Positions 48,536 to 60,663 of a DNA stretch of 64,000 bases are shown here, in pieces. Under the pieces are notes generated by a model. The model ran no database searches. It saw only the letters and a list, made by a program, of their open reading frames with translations, and had not been told where the DNA came from. Where the stretch lies: the NCBI RefSeq assembly GCF_004295665.1, contig NZ_CP034759.1, positions 3,534,001 to 3,598,000 of the forward strand. Direction: 5' to 3'. The DNA comes from Litorilituus sediminis (GTDB taxonomy: Bacteria; Pseudomonadota; Gammaproteobacteria; Enterobacterales; Alteromonadaceae). Within the stretch, counting starts at the first letter, position 1. Each line of letters begins with the position of its first letter. The position numbers were made by a program, and so were the translations under genes.

Positions 48536-49395
48536 TGAGAAAGCACACTTTGAAAGACACTAGTACTAAGTTAACGAGTACTCCATCGATTGATAAATTA
48601 CGATGGATAATGAAAAGTTTACGTGACCCAGAAAGTGGTTGTCCTTGGGATCTGAAACAAGATTTCGCTTCAATAACTAGGCATACCATTGAAGAAGCGT
48701 ATGAGGTTGTAGATGCGATTGAACAAAAAGATTACTCGGCGCTTGAAAAGGAGCTAGGTGATTTATTATTTCAAGTAATTTTTTACAGTCAATTAGGGGA
48801 AGAACGCGCTTATTTTAGTTTTGACAGCGTAATCGCCGCGATATGTGAGAAACTAATTCGACGACATCCGCATGTGTTTAGTGATTTAGACTTTACCAGT
48901 GATGAGCAAATAAAAGCGAATTGGGAAAATGAAAAGATAAAAGAGCGACAGCAGAAACACTTATCAGAATCTGAGCAAAGTACTCAGGTGAGTATTTTGG
49001 CTGATATTCCTAAAAGTTTACCTGCGCTGGCGCAAGCGGCAAAAATACAAAAGCGTTGTGCTCATGTTGGCTTTGATTGGCATAATATCAATGATGTTTT
49101 TGCCAAAGTAAAAGAAGAAGTCGCAGAAGTTGAAGCTGAACTGACTAACGCTGATAATGAAAAAGCACTGGCAGAAGAGTTAGGTGACTTAATGTTTGCT
49201 GTGGTTAATGTATGTCGACATGCCAAACAAGATCCAGAAACCTTACTTCGTCATGCTAATCAAAAATTTACTAAACGATTTCAGCAGGTAGAGCAACAGG
49301 TTACCGATTCAGGAAAAAGCTTTACTGAGCATAACCTTGATGAGCTAGAAGTTTATTGGCAAGCAGTTAAACGTCAAGAAAAGGCTAAGTCATGA
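48535..49395 (+). CDS. mazG: Nucleoside triphosphate pyrophosphohydrolase MazG
   Basis: 286 residues, with two MazG repeats as in E. coli. First copy CPWDLKQDFASITRHTIEEA, then EELGDLLFQV-like KELGDLLFQVIFYSQ; second copy VKEEVAEVEAEL and AEELGDLMFAVVNVCRH, containing the metal-binding EExxE pattern. MazG hydrolyses NTPs and affects ppGpp levels under starvation. A short extra N-terminus (MRKHTLKDTSTK) precedes the family start; the start overlapping relA by one base is kept. Overlaps the next gene by ATGA. Confidence 0.94.
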   Translation: MRKHTLKDTSTKLTSTPSIDKLRWIMKSLRDPESGCPWDLKQDFASITRHTIEEAYEVVDAIEQKDYSALEKELGDLLFQVIFYSQLGEERAYFSFDSVIAAICEKLIRRHPHVFSDLDFTSDEQIKANWENEKIKERQQKHLSESEQSTQVSILADIPKSLPALAQAAKIQKRCAHVGFDWHNINDVFAKVKEEVAEVEAELTNADNEKALAEELGDLMFAVVNVCRHAKQDPETLLRHANQKFTKRFQQVEQQVTDSGKSFTEHNLDELEVYWQAVKRQEKAKS

Positions 49396-49994
49396 CGGAA
49401 GAAGCAATACAAGCTAAGCAAAGCGCGCAAACTGATTTAGCAAAAGTTACTGTCGCTTTAACAAACCCTAAAAGTCCAAGTAATGTTGGTGCTGTTATGC
49501 GCGCGGCAGGTTGTTATCAGGTTGATCAAGTGCTCTTTACTGGTAAGCGTTATGCTATGGCAGCAAAACATGGTAGCAAAAAGCTTGCTACTGACACAAA
49601 AAAAGCCAGTCGTATCATTCCGTTAACTCACGTAGAAGGCTTTGAAAATGTTAAGCAGTCACTGGCAAATATTCCTAATACAGCTAAAATTGTATGTGTA
49701 GACTTAGTGGAGGGAGCGACACCTTTGCCGCATTTTCACCATCCTGAACATGCGATTTATGTTTTTGGTCCTGAAGATGGCACCATTAGCCAACACGTGA
49801 TTGATGCTGCTGATGAAGTGGTTTATGTACCGACAATAGGGTGTATGAATTTGGCAGCATCAGTCAATGTGCTACTTTATGACAGGTTGGCTAAAACAGA
49901 GTTAGCTAAGAATGAAGCGGTTGACGCTGATAATGAGTTAATTCGCCAAAGTCGAGATACCAATAATAAAGTCAAAGTGAAGGTTAGTGCCTAG
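49392..49994 (+). CDS. TrmH-family (SpoU) RNA methyltransferase
   Basis: 200 residues, one SPOUT domain. Motif 1 is LTNPKSPSNVGAVMRAAGCY near residues 27-46, and the knot motifs FGPEDGTISQHV and YVPTIGCMNLAASVNVLLYD bind SAM. No N-terminal substrate-binding domain. Target RNA unknown. It overlaps mazG by four bases. The lysine-rich C-terminus ends (KVKVKVSA) exactly where a MITE-like element begins, and the stop TAG straddles the junction, so the true ancestral end may have been altered. Confidence 0.87.
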   Translation: MTEEAIQAKQSAQTDLAKVTVALTNPKSPSNVGAVMRAAGCYQVDQVLFTGKRYAMAAKHGSKKLATDTKKASRIIPLTHVEGFENVKQSLANIPNTAKIVCVDLVEGATPLPHFHHPEHAIYVFGPEDGTISQHVIDAADEVVYVPTIGCMNLAASVNVLLYDRLAKTELAKNEAVDADNELIRQSRDTNNKVKVKVSA

Positions 49995-50181
49995 GACGTG
50001 TTGACCTTTGTTTAACAATTCAGCCTCAGCCCCCTAATTCCTAAATAAAAGGGGCAATGGCTATTTTTAACACTAGCGGCATTAGTATTCGCTTATTTGG
50101 AACAACCAAACCGCGCTCATACTGCTTTGCTATTGATAAAAATAACTCATTGCTGAAAATATCAACAAAGAACAGCACGCC
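49994..50181. mobile_element. MITE-like element, about 188 bp
   Basis: The left end (from 49994: GGACGTGTTGACCTTTGTTT, continuing to TTCAGC) and the right end (GCTGAAAATATCAACAAAG, then AACAGCACGCC at 50171-50181) are imperfect inverted repeats of about 30 bp; conserved blocks are CGTG, CTTTGTT and TTCAGC. CTA occurs directly on both sides (49991-49993 and 50182-50184), a possible 3-bp target duplication. No open frame inside. It is a candidate non-autonomous element. Confidence 0.6.
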
Positions 50182-50218
50182 CTAATATTGGCTCTGTTGT
50201 TTTTAAAAGGGAGCGTTA

Positions 50219-50599
50219 ATGGATAATATTGCCAGTAAAAGTAAACTACTTATTTTAAAAAGCATTGGCGTGCTGTTTGTTGGTTTAGCTGTGTTAGGTG
50301 TAGTGTTACCCATTTTACCGACAACGCCATTTTTATTGGTTGCCGCAGCTTGTTTTGCTAAATCTTCACCTCGCATGCAAAAGTGGCTTTTGGCGAATAA
50401 AACATTTGGCCCCTTGATTCATGATTGGCAAACACATCGCTCTATTCCTCGAAAGGCTAAACGAATCGCCTTATTAACCATTGTGTTATCTGTGGTTTGG
50501 TCTGCTTATTTACTTAATGATTTTGCCCTGACTATGCTGGTAGTTGCTCTGGTTGCAGGGCCATTTATTTTTTTATGGCGTTTACCGCTAAGTAAATAG
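50219..50599 (+). CDS. ybaN: YbaN family (DUF454) inner-membrane protein
   Basis: 126 residues, about four hydrophobic segments. LGVVLPILPTTPFLLVAAACFAKSS near residues 38-60 and GPLIHDWQTHRSIPRKAK are the DUF454/YbaN signature. Function unknown in the whole family. Starts 37 bp after the MITE-like element, so its promoter may lie within or have been supplied by that element. Confidence 0.88.
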   Translation: MDNIASKSKLLILKSIGVLFVGLAVLGVVLPILPTTPFLLVAAACFAKSSPRMQKWLLANKTFGPLIHDWQTHRSIPRKAKRIALLTIVLSVVWSAYLLNDFALTMLVVALVAGPFIFLWRLPLSK

Positions 50600-50628
50600 T
50601 AATTACTTCGCTTAGCGGCAACCGGGCT

Positions 50629-51225
50629 TTAAGCAAGCGCTTTACTTACAATAGTACTAAGGTGTGCAGGTAAGGTTAGGCTAAGTGCAATATCATGGCC
50701 TTTATCAGACATCTTGTTCCAAGTTAACTGCACAATTCTAATGATTTTTTCTTCGGTATATTTTGCCGCAAACTCATCAAAGTAATGTTGTAAAAAGACT
50801 AAACAAGCAACATCTTCTAAGGTTTGGGTATCTGGGTTTGTTTTCAATTTTTCTTTACGTAAAATGGCTGCTGTTTTGTCAATATCTTCAGCACTATAGC
50901 CATGACTTGCCATGATTTCAGAGGTAAGCTCTGCGTGGAACTTTCCTTGGGCAATGCGCCATTTGTAATAACCTGCTTTGCCTGGCTCAAATTCCGTTCT
51001 TTTTAAGTGCCAGCGTTTAATATGTTGAGCACGAACAGCAATTTGCAGTAATTCATTGGCTTGGGGCCAATATTTTTGCAAGCAAGCAGTCATTTGCTGA
51101 CCATAAGCGAGTTCTTTCGGTTGCGTTTTTCCGTCAAATTCAATGTGATTAGGGTCTTGGCTGTTAATTTCATCTATTGCAGCTAATACCGAGTTTAATG
51201 CTTGGTTATTATTGGCGGTCGTCAT
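50629..51225 (-). CDS. DUF4202 family protein
   Basis: 198 residues, soluble, helical. LAAIDEINSQDPNHIEFDGK at the N-terminus, AVRAQHIKRWHLKRTEF, GYYKWRIAQGKFHAELTSEI and ACLVFLQHYFDEFAAKY match DUF4202, found in marine gammaproteobacteria and fungi; role unknown. Its several conserved histidines (AQHIKRWH, KFHAE, LQHYF) resemble HD-domain metal sites, which is inference only. Converges with ybaN and is divergent from pyrG. Confidence 0.82.
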   Translation of the reverse strand: MTTANNNQALNSVLAAIDEINSQDPNHIEFDGKTQPKELAYGQQMTACLQKYWPQANELLQIAVRAQHIKRWHLKRTEFEPGKAGYYKWRIAQGKFHAELTSEIMASHGYSAEDIDKTAAILRKEKLKTNPDTQTLEDVACLVFLQHYFDEFAAKYTEEKIIRIVQLTWNKMSDKGHDIALSLTLPAHLSTIVSKALA

Positions 51226-51353
51226 TCGTATTTTTGCTCTCAGTACAACGTAAAGAGCATCATGATAACGCTAATTTTAATAGATGAAAGTATTTAGGAA
51301 ATAAATTTTTATTTTTCTGGAAATTTTGCACTATTATTTGTCATGGGTTGTTA

Positions 51354-51382
51354 TTGTCGTTGGCATGGATTTTGAGTATAAT
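51354..51382 (+). promoter_or_regulatory. Candidate sigma-70 promoter of pyrG
   Basis: TTGTCG (51354-51359), 17-nt spacer, TATAAT (51377-51382). It predicts a leader of about 105 nt before the pyrG ATG. Confidence 0.65.
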
Positions 51383-51491
51383 GCGTTCCCGTCCTGCTGA
51401 TTCGATTTCACTCATGCTAAATTTCATTTTTAGTGCGTTGAATGTATCTCGAGTAAGCGCAAAATTTCTGTTTTTCCTGACTTCTGGGTAG

Positions 51492-53132
<1,641 letters not shown>

Positions 53133-53148
53133 CCGATTAGTGTTGTTG

Positions 53149-53175
53149 AAACCGTAGCAAGTGCTGCGGTTTTTA
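53149..53175 (+). terminator. Terminator between pyrG and eno
   Basis: AAACCGTAGC-AAGT-GCTGCGGTTT with one mismatch, followed by T residues, 17 nt after pyrG. Confidence 0.8.
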
Positions 53176-53231
53176 CTTTTAATTAAATTATTTTTATCGC
53201 TGGTTTATTTAATTAGCGTCATATTAAGTAG

Positions 53232-54545
<1,314 letters not shown>

Positions 54546-54550
54546 TAATC

Positions 54551-54653
54551 AATACGTTTGCTATATAGCGAATACTACGTCGTTATTTGTACTCATTGAC
54601 TTACGTCAACTCCGTGCAAATGCCTTGTATTATTACTATATAGCTACAGTATT
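54551..54653. repeat. Long hairpin repeat, copy B (3' of eno)
   Basis: The outer arms AATACGTTTGCTATATAG (54551-54568) and CTATATAGCTACAGTATT (54636-54653) pair with few mismatches. The apex is CTCATTGAC (54592-54600), loop TTAC, then GTCAACTCCGTGCAAA (54605-54620), nearly the same as copy A at 17173-17200. The stem arms differ in sequence from copy A but remain complementary. Confidence 0.7.
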
Positions 54654-54685
54654 CATCATTATTTTATTTTGATAAAAGTAATTAA

Positions 54686-54713
54686 TAAAAACGCAGCGTT
54701 AGCTGCGTTTTTT
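54686..54713 (+). terminator. Terminator of eno
   Basis: AAAACGCAGC-GTTA-GCTGCGTTTT followed by further T, a strong 10-bp stem with a tetraloop, behind the long hairpin. Confidence 0.9.
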
Positions 54714-54744
54714 ATGCTTGTGATTTTGCTCGGTAATTTACACC

Positions 54745-55554
54745 TTAAGAAAACTCTTTAATTGTCTCCATAATCAATTGTGCGGTTTCTTCTGGCCTTT
54801 CTAGTGGGAACATATGACCCCCAGGTACACTTGCTAAGTGCATGGTCTTATTTAACTTAACAAACTTCTTAAAATAATGAATAGGACAAACATCGGTTTG
54901 CTCCGCGTAAATAAGCTTGGCTGGTACGGTTAGCTTATTTTTATATGAGCTTAAGTTAGTGGGTAAATCCCTAAAAATATTCGCTTCTACTTTTGCGCTA
55001 AAGGCGAGCTCTAATTGATCATTTCGCTTCACGATACCGTGCTTTACATAGTCATTTAGACAGCGAGCATCAAAATTTTTAAACAAGCTTCTTCTGGAAA
55101 AAAGCTCAGCGACATTACTGCCAATAGGCCAATGGCTTCGACGCTTTTTCGCTCTTCCTGCGGGGCTGAACTTATCAATTAGCGGTGTTTTCTTAATCAG
55201 GCGCGCTATCATGGCTACAGAGCCGGTAAATACTGGCGGATCTATCATGATCAAGCCTTTAAATAAGTCAGGCCGTTGGCATGCGGCAATAAAAGATAAT
55301 ACCCCGCCAAAAGAGTGACCAACAGCAACAACAGGCTCGGCAAAGTTATGCTCTTGCTCAACAAAGTTAATCAGCTGTTCAACAAGTGGTTGCCAATTAT
55401 TTTTAATAGGGTATTTAGGGTCGTGCCCATACTTGTCCAGCGCAATAACATTAATGTTATCAGGAAAATAGTTGAAAAGGGTTTGATAACTTCCTGCGGG
55501 AAAGCCGTTAGCATGAACGAAATTAACTGTGGTTTGTGTCATTGAGCTAGACAA
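54745..55554 (-). CDS. Alpha/beta hydrolase
   Basis: 269 residues, canonical alpha/beta-hydrolase fold. The nucleophile elbow is VGHSFGGVLSF (Ser near residue 86), the oxyanion region is FVHANGFPAGSYQ, and the catalytic histidine is in VPGGHMFPLE near the C-terminus. LIMIDPPVF follows the nucleophile strand. No signal peptide. The substrate cannot be inferred. It converges with eno, and a bidirectional terminator (55658-55686) separates it from the DUF3545 gene. Confidence 0.85.
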   Translation of the reverse strand: MSSSMTQTTVNFVHANGFPAGSYQTLFNYFPDNINVIALDKYGHDPKYPIKNNWQPLVEQLINFVEQEHNFAEPVVAVGHSFGGVLSFIAACQRPDLFKGLIMIDPPVFTGSVAMIARLIKKTPLIDKFSPAGRAKKRRSHWPIGSNVAELFSRRSLFKNFDARCLNDYVKHGIVKRNDQLELAFSAKVEANIFRDLPTNLSSYKNKLTVPAKLIYAEQTDVCPIHYFKKFVKLNKTMHLASVPGGHMFPLERPEETAQLIMETIKEFS

Positions 55555-55657
55555 ATAAGTAAAATATCAGACAAAGTTAAACGGGTGTTTGAATAATGTC
55601 AATCGATTAAAGTGGCAATTAAAAGGCAGCTGACTTTTTCTAGCTTATTTAGGCATT

Positions 55658-55686
55658 AAAAAACCCAGTGTGAATACTGGGTTTTT
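55658..55686. terminator. Terminator of the DUF3545 gene
   Basis: AAAAACCCAGT-GTGAAT-ACTGGGTTTTT, a perfect 11-bp stem; the A tract on this strand reads as a T run for the minus-strand gene just upstream of it. Confidence 0.9.
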
Positions 55687-55703
55687 GTCTTTATGATGGA
55701 TGA

Positions 55704-55877
55704 TTAAAACTCATCTAACATATATTCTAAGGAATCGTCGTATATCCTTAGTTCCTTCTCTAGTTGAAACTTATCTCTTAGTGACTCAATCTCACGCCAT
55801 TTTCTTTTTTTTGTTGGTGCTGTGCGATTGTTTACTGGTTGAGTAACTGACTCTAATATTTGATTACTATTGTCCAT
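55704..55877 (-). CDS. DUF3545 family small protein, 57 aa
   Basis: 57 residues from the ATG at 55877 (AGGGG lies about 8 nt ahead); an in-frame ATG at 55931 would add 18 residues unlike the family. The core KKRKWREIESLRDKFQLEKEL and the acidic end SLEYMLDEF are the DUF3545 pattern known from Shewanella and Vibrio relatives. A basic half and an acidic half suggest a nucleic-acid or ribosome-associated microprotein, which is inference. Flanked by its own terminator. Confidence 0.75.
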   Translation of the reverse strand: MDNSNQILESVTQPVNNRTAPTKKRKWREIESLRDKFQLEKELRIYDDSLEYMLDEF

Positions 55878-56006
55878 AAAGCGCCCCTTATTTCCTAAAA
55901 AATAAAAACAACTGTAGTAATAGTCAGTCAAATAGACTTCTTTGGTTCGAAGTACGTACTGACTTAATACAATTTAATATCACACTTTTTTACGCTTTAA
56001 AACGAA

Positions 56007-56038
56007 AAAACGCATATTTTTTAGAAAATATGCGTTTT
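56007..56038. terminator. Terminator of tal
   Basis: AAAACGCATATTTT-TTAG-AAAATATGCGTTTT, a perfect 14-bp stem with T and A tracts on either side, 54 bp beyond the tal stop. Confidence 0.88.
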
Positions 56039-56091
56039 ATTTAGACTAAAGTTGCTGTGCAATTAGCCGGAAACTAGGTTTATTAAAGTGC

Positions 56092-57054
56092 TTAGAGCAT
56101 TTCCTTTAACTGTGCTTCTAGTTTTTCTTGGTCAATAGTGAAGTTACGAATACCTTCGGCTAACTTTTCTGTTGCCATGGCATCTTGGTTCATTTGCCAG
56201 CGGAATTCAGCTTGTGAAAGCGGCGTTTCATTGCTTGGTGCGGCGTCGCCAGCAGTCAATTTTTCTACAACTGGCGCTGTGTTATTATCTAATTCATCCA
56301 TTAACTGTGGGCTAATAGTTAAACGGTCACAGCCTGCTAATTCAAGGATTTCTCCTGTGTTTCTAAAGCTAGCTCCCATTACTACTGTATTGTAGCCCTG
56401 TGATTTATAGTAGTTATAGATATTGGTTACTGAAATAACACCAGGATCTTCATTGCTCGCGTAGTCGGTTTTACCTGTATCTTTTTTGTACCAATCGAGA
56501 ATACGACCAACAAAAGGTGAGATAAGGTAAGCGCCAGCTTCTGCACACGCTCTCGCTTGAGCAAAACTAAATAGCAAGGTTAAATTACAGTTAATACCTT
56601 GCTTTTCAAGCTGTTCAGCGGCTTTAATACCTTCCCATGTTGAAGCAAGTTTAATTAAAATTCTATCATTGCTAATGCCAGCTTCGTTATACATGGCCAT
56701 TAGCTTATGTGCTTTGTCGATTGACGCTTGGCTATCAAAAGAAAGTCTGGCATCAACTTCGGTTGAAATACGACCAGGAATAATCTTTAGAATTTCTAAA
56801 CCAATTAATACTGAAAGCTTGTCTGCTGCATCGATAACTTGCTGCTCGCTATCATTTGATTGCTCTTTTGCCCAAGCAACAGCTTGATTTAATAATGGCT
56901 GATAGTTGCTTAAGCCAGCAGCTTTAAGTACCAAAGAAGGGTTAGTGGTAGCGTCTTGTGGTTGGAATTTTGCGATAGCTTCAATATCACCTGTGTCGGC
57001 GACAACTGTAGTCATTTGTTTTAACTGGGTAAGTTGTGAAGATGGGTTTGTCAT
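56092..57054 (-). CDS. tal: Transaldolase
   Basis: 320 residues (E. coli TalB 317). [31 protein letters not shown], the Schiff-base lysine in [20 protein letters not shown], then [19 protein letters not shown], and the C-terminal phosphate-binding [11 protein letters not shown]. Links pentose phosphate and glycolysis by moving a dihydroxyacetone group. Stands alone. Confidence 0.97.
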   Translation of the reverse strand: MTNPSSQLTQLKQMTTVVADTGDIEAIAKFQPQDATTNPSLVLKAAGLSNYQPLLNQAVAWAKEQSNDSEQQVIDAADKLSVLIGLEILKIIPGRISTEVDARLSFDSQASIDKAHKLMAMYNEAGISNDRILIKLASTWEGIKAAEQLEKQGINCNLTLLFSFAQARACAEAGAYLISPFVGRILDWYKKDTGKTDYASNEDPGVISVTNIYNYYKSQGYNTVVMGASFRNTGEILELAGCDRLTISPQLMDELDNNTAPVVEKLTAGDAAPSNETPLSQAEFRWQMNQDAMATEKLAEGIRNFTIDQEKLEAQLKEML

Positions 57055-57340
57055 GACGATACCTTATTTTATCTCTGGAAAATGTCTTTAAATGGGCGAT
57101 TTGCCATTATATGAATGTAGCTGTTGAAATATTACAACAAAAATTACTAAATGTACCTTGTAAAAGGCACTTTATTGTCTATTTATGTAAAAAAAATGAC
57201 AAAATTACAAGTTTTACTAAATTAAGGTGCTTGTTTATTGACAAGTAGGATAACTATTCCCATGCACTAGGCTTATGTTATAGTTGTCATACCCCTGAAA
57301 TTTAAGGCATTTGCCACGTTATTTATACTAAAGAGCTCTT

Positions 57341-58114
57341 ATGTTACTTGTTGTTTCTCCTGCAAAAAAATTAGATTATGAATCACCGTTAGCTACAGAT
57401 AAATTCACTCAAGCAAGTTTACTTGAGCAAAGTCAGCTGTTAATTAATGATTGTGTTAAGTTATCACCAGATGAAATTGCGACGCTAATGAAATTAAGTG
57501 ATAAATTAGCTGGATTAAATGCAGCGCGATTTGGTCAGTGGTCATTACCTTTTACCCCTGATAATGCGAGACAAGCAGTGCTTAGCTTTAATGGTGATGT
57601 TTATGCTGGCCTTGATGCGGCGAGCTTTTCTGAACAAGACTTTGATTTTGCTCAGCAGCACTTGCGTATTCTGTCAGGGTTATATGGCCTACTAAGACCT
57701 TTAGATTTGATGCAAGCTTATCGATTAGAAATGGGTACTAAACTTAAGAATTGTCGTGGTGAAAACTTGTATCAATTTTGGGGCGATATTATTACCAATG
57801 AGCTAAATAAAACCCTTGCAGAGACGGGGGATACGACATTGGTAAATTTAGCGTCGACGGAATATTTTAAATCAGTAAAGAAAAAGTCATTAAAGGCAGA
57901 TATTATTACACCAGCGTTTAAAGATTGGAAAAACGGTCAATATAAGATGATCAGTTTTTATGCTAAAAAAGCACGTGGCTTAATGGCGCGTTACGCGATT
58001 CAAAATCAAATTACTGATGCCGAGCAATTAAAAGGTTTTGATGTTGCTGGTTATGAATTTAACGAGAGCTTATCGAAAGGCAATGATTGGGTTTTTACCC
58101 GTAAAGAATCCTAG
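57341..58114 (+). CDS. yaaA: Peroxide stress protein YaaA
   Basis: 257 residues (E. coli 258). [17 protein letters not shown] at the start, [35 protein letters not shown] and [16 protein letters not shown] are YaaA/DUF328 signatures. In E. coli it lowers free iron under hydrogen peroxide stress and binds DNA. OxyR control is known there, but I found no convincing OxyR site here. In E. coli yaaA is not far from talB; here tal is divergent and adjacent, a shared neighbourhood. Confidence 0.94.
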   Translation: MLLVVSPAKKLDYESPLATDKFTQASLLEQSQLLINDCVKLSPDEIATLMKLSDKLAGLNAARFGQWSLPFTPDNARQAVLSFNGDVYAGLDAASFSEQDFDFAQQHLRILSGLYGLLRPLDLMQAYRLEMGTKLKNCRGENLYQFWGDIITNELNKTLAETGDTTLVNLASTEYFKSVKKKSLKADIITPAFKDWKNGQYKMISFYAKKARGLMARYAIQNQITDAEQLKGFDVAGYEFNESLSKGNDWVFTRKES

Positions 58115-58165
58115 TGATCTTCCACTATACTTAAATGACTGTCTCGCATTTCAAAAGGAGAGGAT

Positions 58166-58699
58166 ATGTTAACCTTGTTGGCTAAATTATTTCATGCGCT
58201 TAATAGCGATAGTTCCGTGCGGCAAATTGCACTGGCTATTGCCTTTGGCTTTGTCTTTGCTTTAGCACCATTATTTACCCTGCAAAATGTTGTAATTCTT
58301 TTTATTGTTCTGCTTATTCGAGTACATCTTGGTAGCTTTATTTTAGCCGCTGGCTTTTTCTCGGGCGTCAGTTATTTAATTTCTCCTCTCATTGTTAATC
58401 TTGGTGAGTATTTGCTTACTCATGATTCACTGCAAGGTGTGTTTTCTAGCTTGTATCAAATTGGTTTATTTAAGTTGGCGCATTGGCACCATACCTATAC
58501 TTTAGGTGCTCTTGTGTTAGGTGTTATCTTTGCTGTACCTGTGTACTTTATTGCTAAAGCCTTGATTGAAAAATATCGCGTACATATCAAAGCCTTTTTT
58601 GAAAAATTTCGTGTGGTACAGGCGCTTAAGGCATCTAAATTTTATCGCCTTTATTTAAGTTTATCTGGTAATAACAATAGTATTGGAGCTGGGTTATGA
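58166..58699 (+). CDS. TIGR03546 family membrane protein
   Basis: 177 residues, three or four hydrophobic segments: IALAIAFGFVFALAPLFTLQN, VVILFIVLLIRVHLGSFILA and ALVLGVIFAVPVYFIAKAL. The family TIGR03546 (DUF2062-like) is always paired with TIGR03545, which overlaps this gene by four bases. Function unknown; the pairing suggests a two-part membrane complex. Confidence 0.85.
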   Translation: MLTLLAKLFHALNSDSSVRQIALAIAFGFVFALAPLFTLQNVVILFIVLLIRVHLGSFILAAGFFSGVSYLISPLIVNLGEYLLTHDSLQGVFSSLYQIGLFKLAHWHHTYTLGALVLGVIFAVPVYFIAKALIEKYRVHIKAFFEKFRVVQALKASKFYRLYLSLSGNNNSIGAGL

Positions 58700-60474
58700 G
58701 CCGTTTTATTCGCTGGCAGGGCTTAATTGGCTTTGTTGCTATTATCGCATTAATAGCCGCTTTTGTTTATGTGTTTGCAGGAAGTCTGGCAAAGTCGGCA
58801 TTGGTTAAGGGTAGTGAGCAAGCCTTTGGTGCTGAAGTTAATATTGCCGATGTTGATGTTAATTTTATACCGCTAGCAATTACTATTAATGAAATGCAAG
58901 TAACCGATAAAACTCAGCCGAGCCATAATGTTTTTGCTTTTAGTAAGGCGACAGCCTCGGTTGATGTTTGGCAATACCTCTTTGGTAAAATTATAGTAGA
59001 GCAGTTAGATGTGGTTGATTTATCTTTTGCCGAGCTTAGGACAAAACCAGGTAAAGTATATCAGCAAGTCGATGCTGAAAAGGAGCAAGAAGACTCGTTA
59101 AAGTCGCTTTTACCTGAATTTGATTTACAGCTACCTGATAGTAAAACCTTGCTTGAAAATAGCAACTTACATACGGTGAAAAGTGCTCAAGCTTTACAAG
59201 TTACCTATAAGGAAGAGCAACAAAAGCTAAAAGCATTAAAAGCTGACTTACCCAGTAAAGAATCGTTAAAGCAGTATCAAGCTGAAGTTAAAGCATTAGG
59301 CAAAGTTAAGGTTAAATCACTAGAAGATTTGCAGAAAGTTAAAGCTGACTTTGACAAGATTAAAGCTAAGTTTGCCAAAGATAAAGCGGTTGTTGATAAA
59401 GCCAAAGAAACATTGTTGGCGAGTAAAAGTAAAATTACTCAGCAATTAAATGACTTAAAAGCAGCACCAGCGAAAGATTGGCAGGAAATAGAGCAAAAAT
59501 ATCAGCTAGATAATATTGGCGCTGAAGATTTCGCCCATATTTTATTTGGTGAGCAAGCACGAGATTATATTGAAAAGTTTAATAGCATTTACCCGTTAAT
59601 TGAGCCTATGATATCCGGTGATTCAACCAATGAAGAAGTCATTGCTGAGAAGTCTAAAGCAACAGGTCGCTTCGTCTACTTTGAGGATGAAACGCCACTA
59701 CCCTCATTTTTGTTAAAGCGCGCTCACATTAAAGTCAATTTACCGCAGGGCGAGTTTAGTATTCAAGCTAACGAAATTACTCACCAGCATTGGTATAGAA
59801 ATTTACCTAGTCGTATCGATATAAGCTCAGCGGTTAAAGGGCAAGTGGCAGCAAGTAGCCAGTTTAGCGTGGCGAAAAGTGGTCAATTTACTAGTAAAGG
59901 TAACTGGCAAGTGAATGACTTTACTGTGAAAGACAGTGAAATTAGCCAAAGTAAGGCGTTGGCGATCACCTTAAATAAGGGCATGCTAAGCGGTAGTGGT
60001 GATTACAGTTTAGTGGATAGCCAACTCGGTGCAAGTGCCAAGCTAGCGCTTGCTCAGGCGCAATATTCAGGCGAGGCCAGCACTAAGTTTACTAATATAG
60101 TGCTCGATACTATTAAGTCACTTGATGTTTTAGAGTTTGCTTTAACAGCTATGGGGCCAGTGACAGAGCCTGAGCTAAGTGTCTCTTCAAGTTTAGATAA
60201 AGCCTTATCAGGTGCTTTTAAGCAGCAGGTTGCCAATAAATTAACTGAGTTTAAAGGCAGTATTAATGCAGGATTAAATGAGAAGGTGTCGCAATCAATC
60301 ACATCAAATGATGCACAAGCCGCTGAACTAGTTGATTTTGAAGCCTTATTAACTGATACCGACAATGTGCTTGAACAATTACAAAATTCTGATGTGGTTA
60401 AGCAGCAGCAAGAGAAATTAGAAGATAAAGCGAAAGATAAATTGAAGAAAAAGCTCGGTAAGTTATTTGGCTAA
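58696..60474 (+). CDS. TIGR03545 family protein
   Basis: 592 residues. One N-terminal membrane helix (IRWQGLIGFVAIIALIAAFV, about 4-30), then a large periplasmic body. AsmA-like start (VNIADVDVNFIPLAITINEM), then a long lysine-rich coiled-coil stretch (about residues 165-265), then beta-rich repeats typical of AsmA/DUF748-like lipid-transfer or membrane-support proteins, and a charged tail (EKLEDKAKDKLKKKLGKLFG). The AsmA likeness is my inference. Overlaps the TIGR03546 gene by ATGA. Confidence 0.85.
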   Translation: MSRFIRWQGLIGFVAIIALIAAFVYVFAGSLAKSALVKGSEQAFGAEVNIADVDVNFIPLAITINEMQVTDKTQPSHNVFAFSKATASVDVWQYLFGKIIVEQLDVVDLSFAELRTKPGKVYQQVDAEKEQEDSLKSLLPEFDLQLPDSKTLLENSNLHTVKSAQALQVTYKEEQQKLKALKADLPSKESLKQYQAEVKALGKVKVKSLEDLQKVKADFDKIKAKFAKDKAVVDKAKETLLASKSKITQQLNDLKAAPAKDWQEIEQKYQLDNIGAEDFAHILFGEQARDYIEKFNSIYPLIEPMISGDSTNEEVIAEKSKATGRFVYFEDETPLPSFLLKRAHIKVNLPQGEFSIQANEITHQHWYRNLPSRIDISSAVKGQVAASSQFSVAKSGQFTSKGNWQVNDFTVKDSEISQSKALAITLNKGMLSGSGDYSLVDSQLGASAKLALAQAQYSGEASTKFTNIVLDTIKSLDVLEFALTAMGPVTEPELSVSSSLDKALSGAFKQQVANKLTEFKGSINAGLNEKVSQSITSNDAQAAELVDFEALLTDTDNVLEQLQNSDVVKQQQEKLEDKAKDKLKKKLGKLFG

Positions 60475-60478
60475 GTCT

Positions 60479-60507
60479 TAAAGGTTTCAGCAGTAGAAAC
60501 CTTTTAG
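60479..60507 (+). terminator. First hairpin behind TIGR03545 gene
   Basis: AAAGGTTTC-AGCAGTA-GAAACCTTT, a 9-bp perfect stem with a short T stretch, 5 nt after the stop. A second, stronger terminator follows. Confidence 0.6.
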
Positions 60508-60530
60508 GCAGCCTCTTACAATTAACAGAG

Positions 60531-60560
60531 AAAAGCTGGTGATTTATCACCGGCTTTTTT
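60531..60560 (+). terminator. Terminator of the TIGR03546/TIGR03545 operon
   Basis: AAAAGCTGGTGA-TTTA-TCACCGGCTTTT with one G:T mismatch and a following T run. Confidence 0.88.
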
Positions 60561-60663
60561 TGTGCTTTTTACTTGATTAATAGCAAGGACTGAAATTTGG
60601 GTATATTGTATAAATTGATTTTAATAAAGTTAGTGTCAGCTAGTTGCAGCAGGGAAGAACCGA

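Noticed and set aside
51360..51382. TTGGCA as pyrG -35
   Set aside because: Spacing to TATAAT is only 11 nt; TTGTCG at 17 nt is better.
57230..57300. OxyR site or TTGACA promoter before yaaA
   Set aside because: TTGACA at 57238 has no -10 at proper spacing, and ATAG/CTAT tetrads do not fall into the OxyR spacing.
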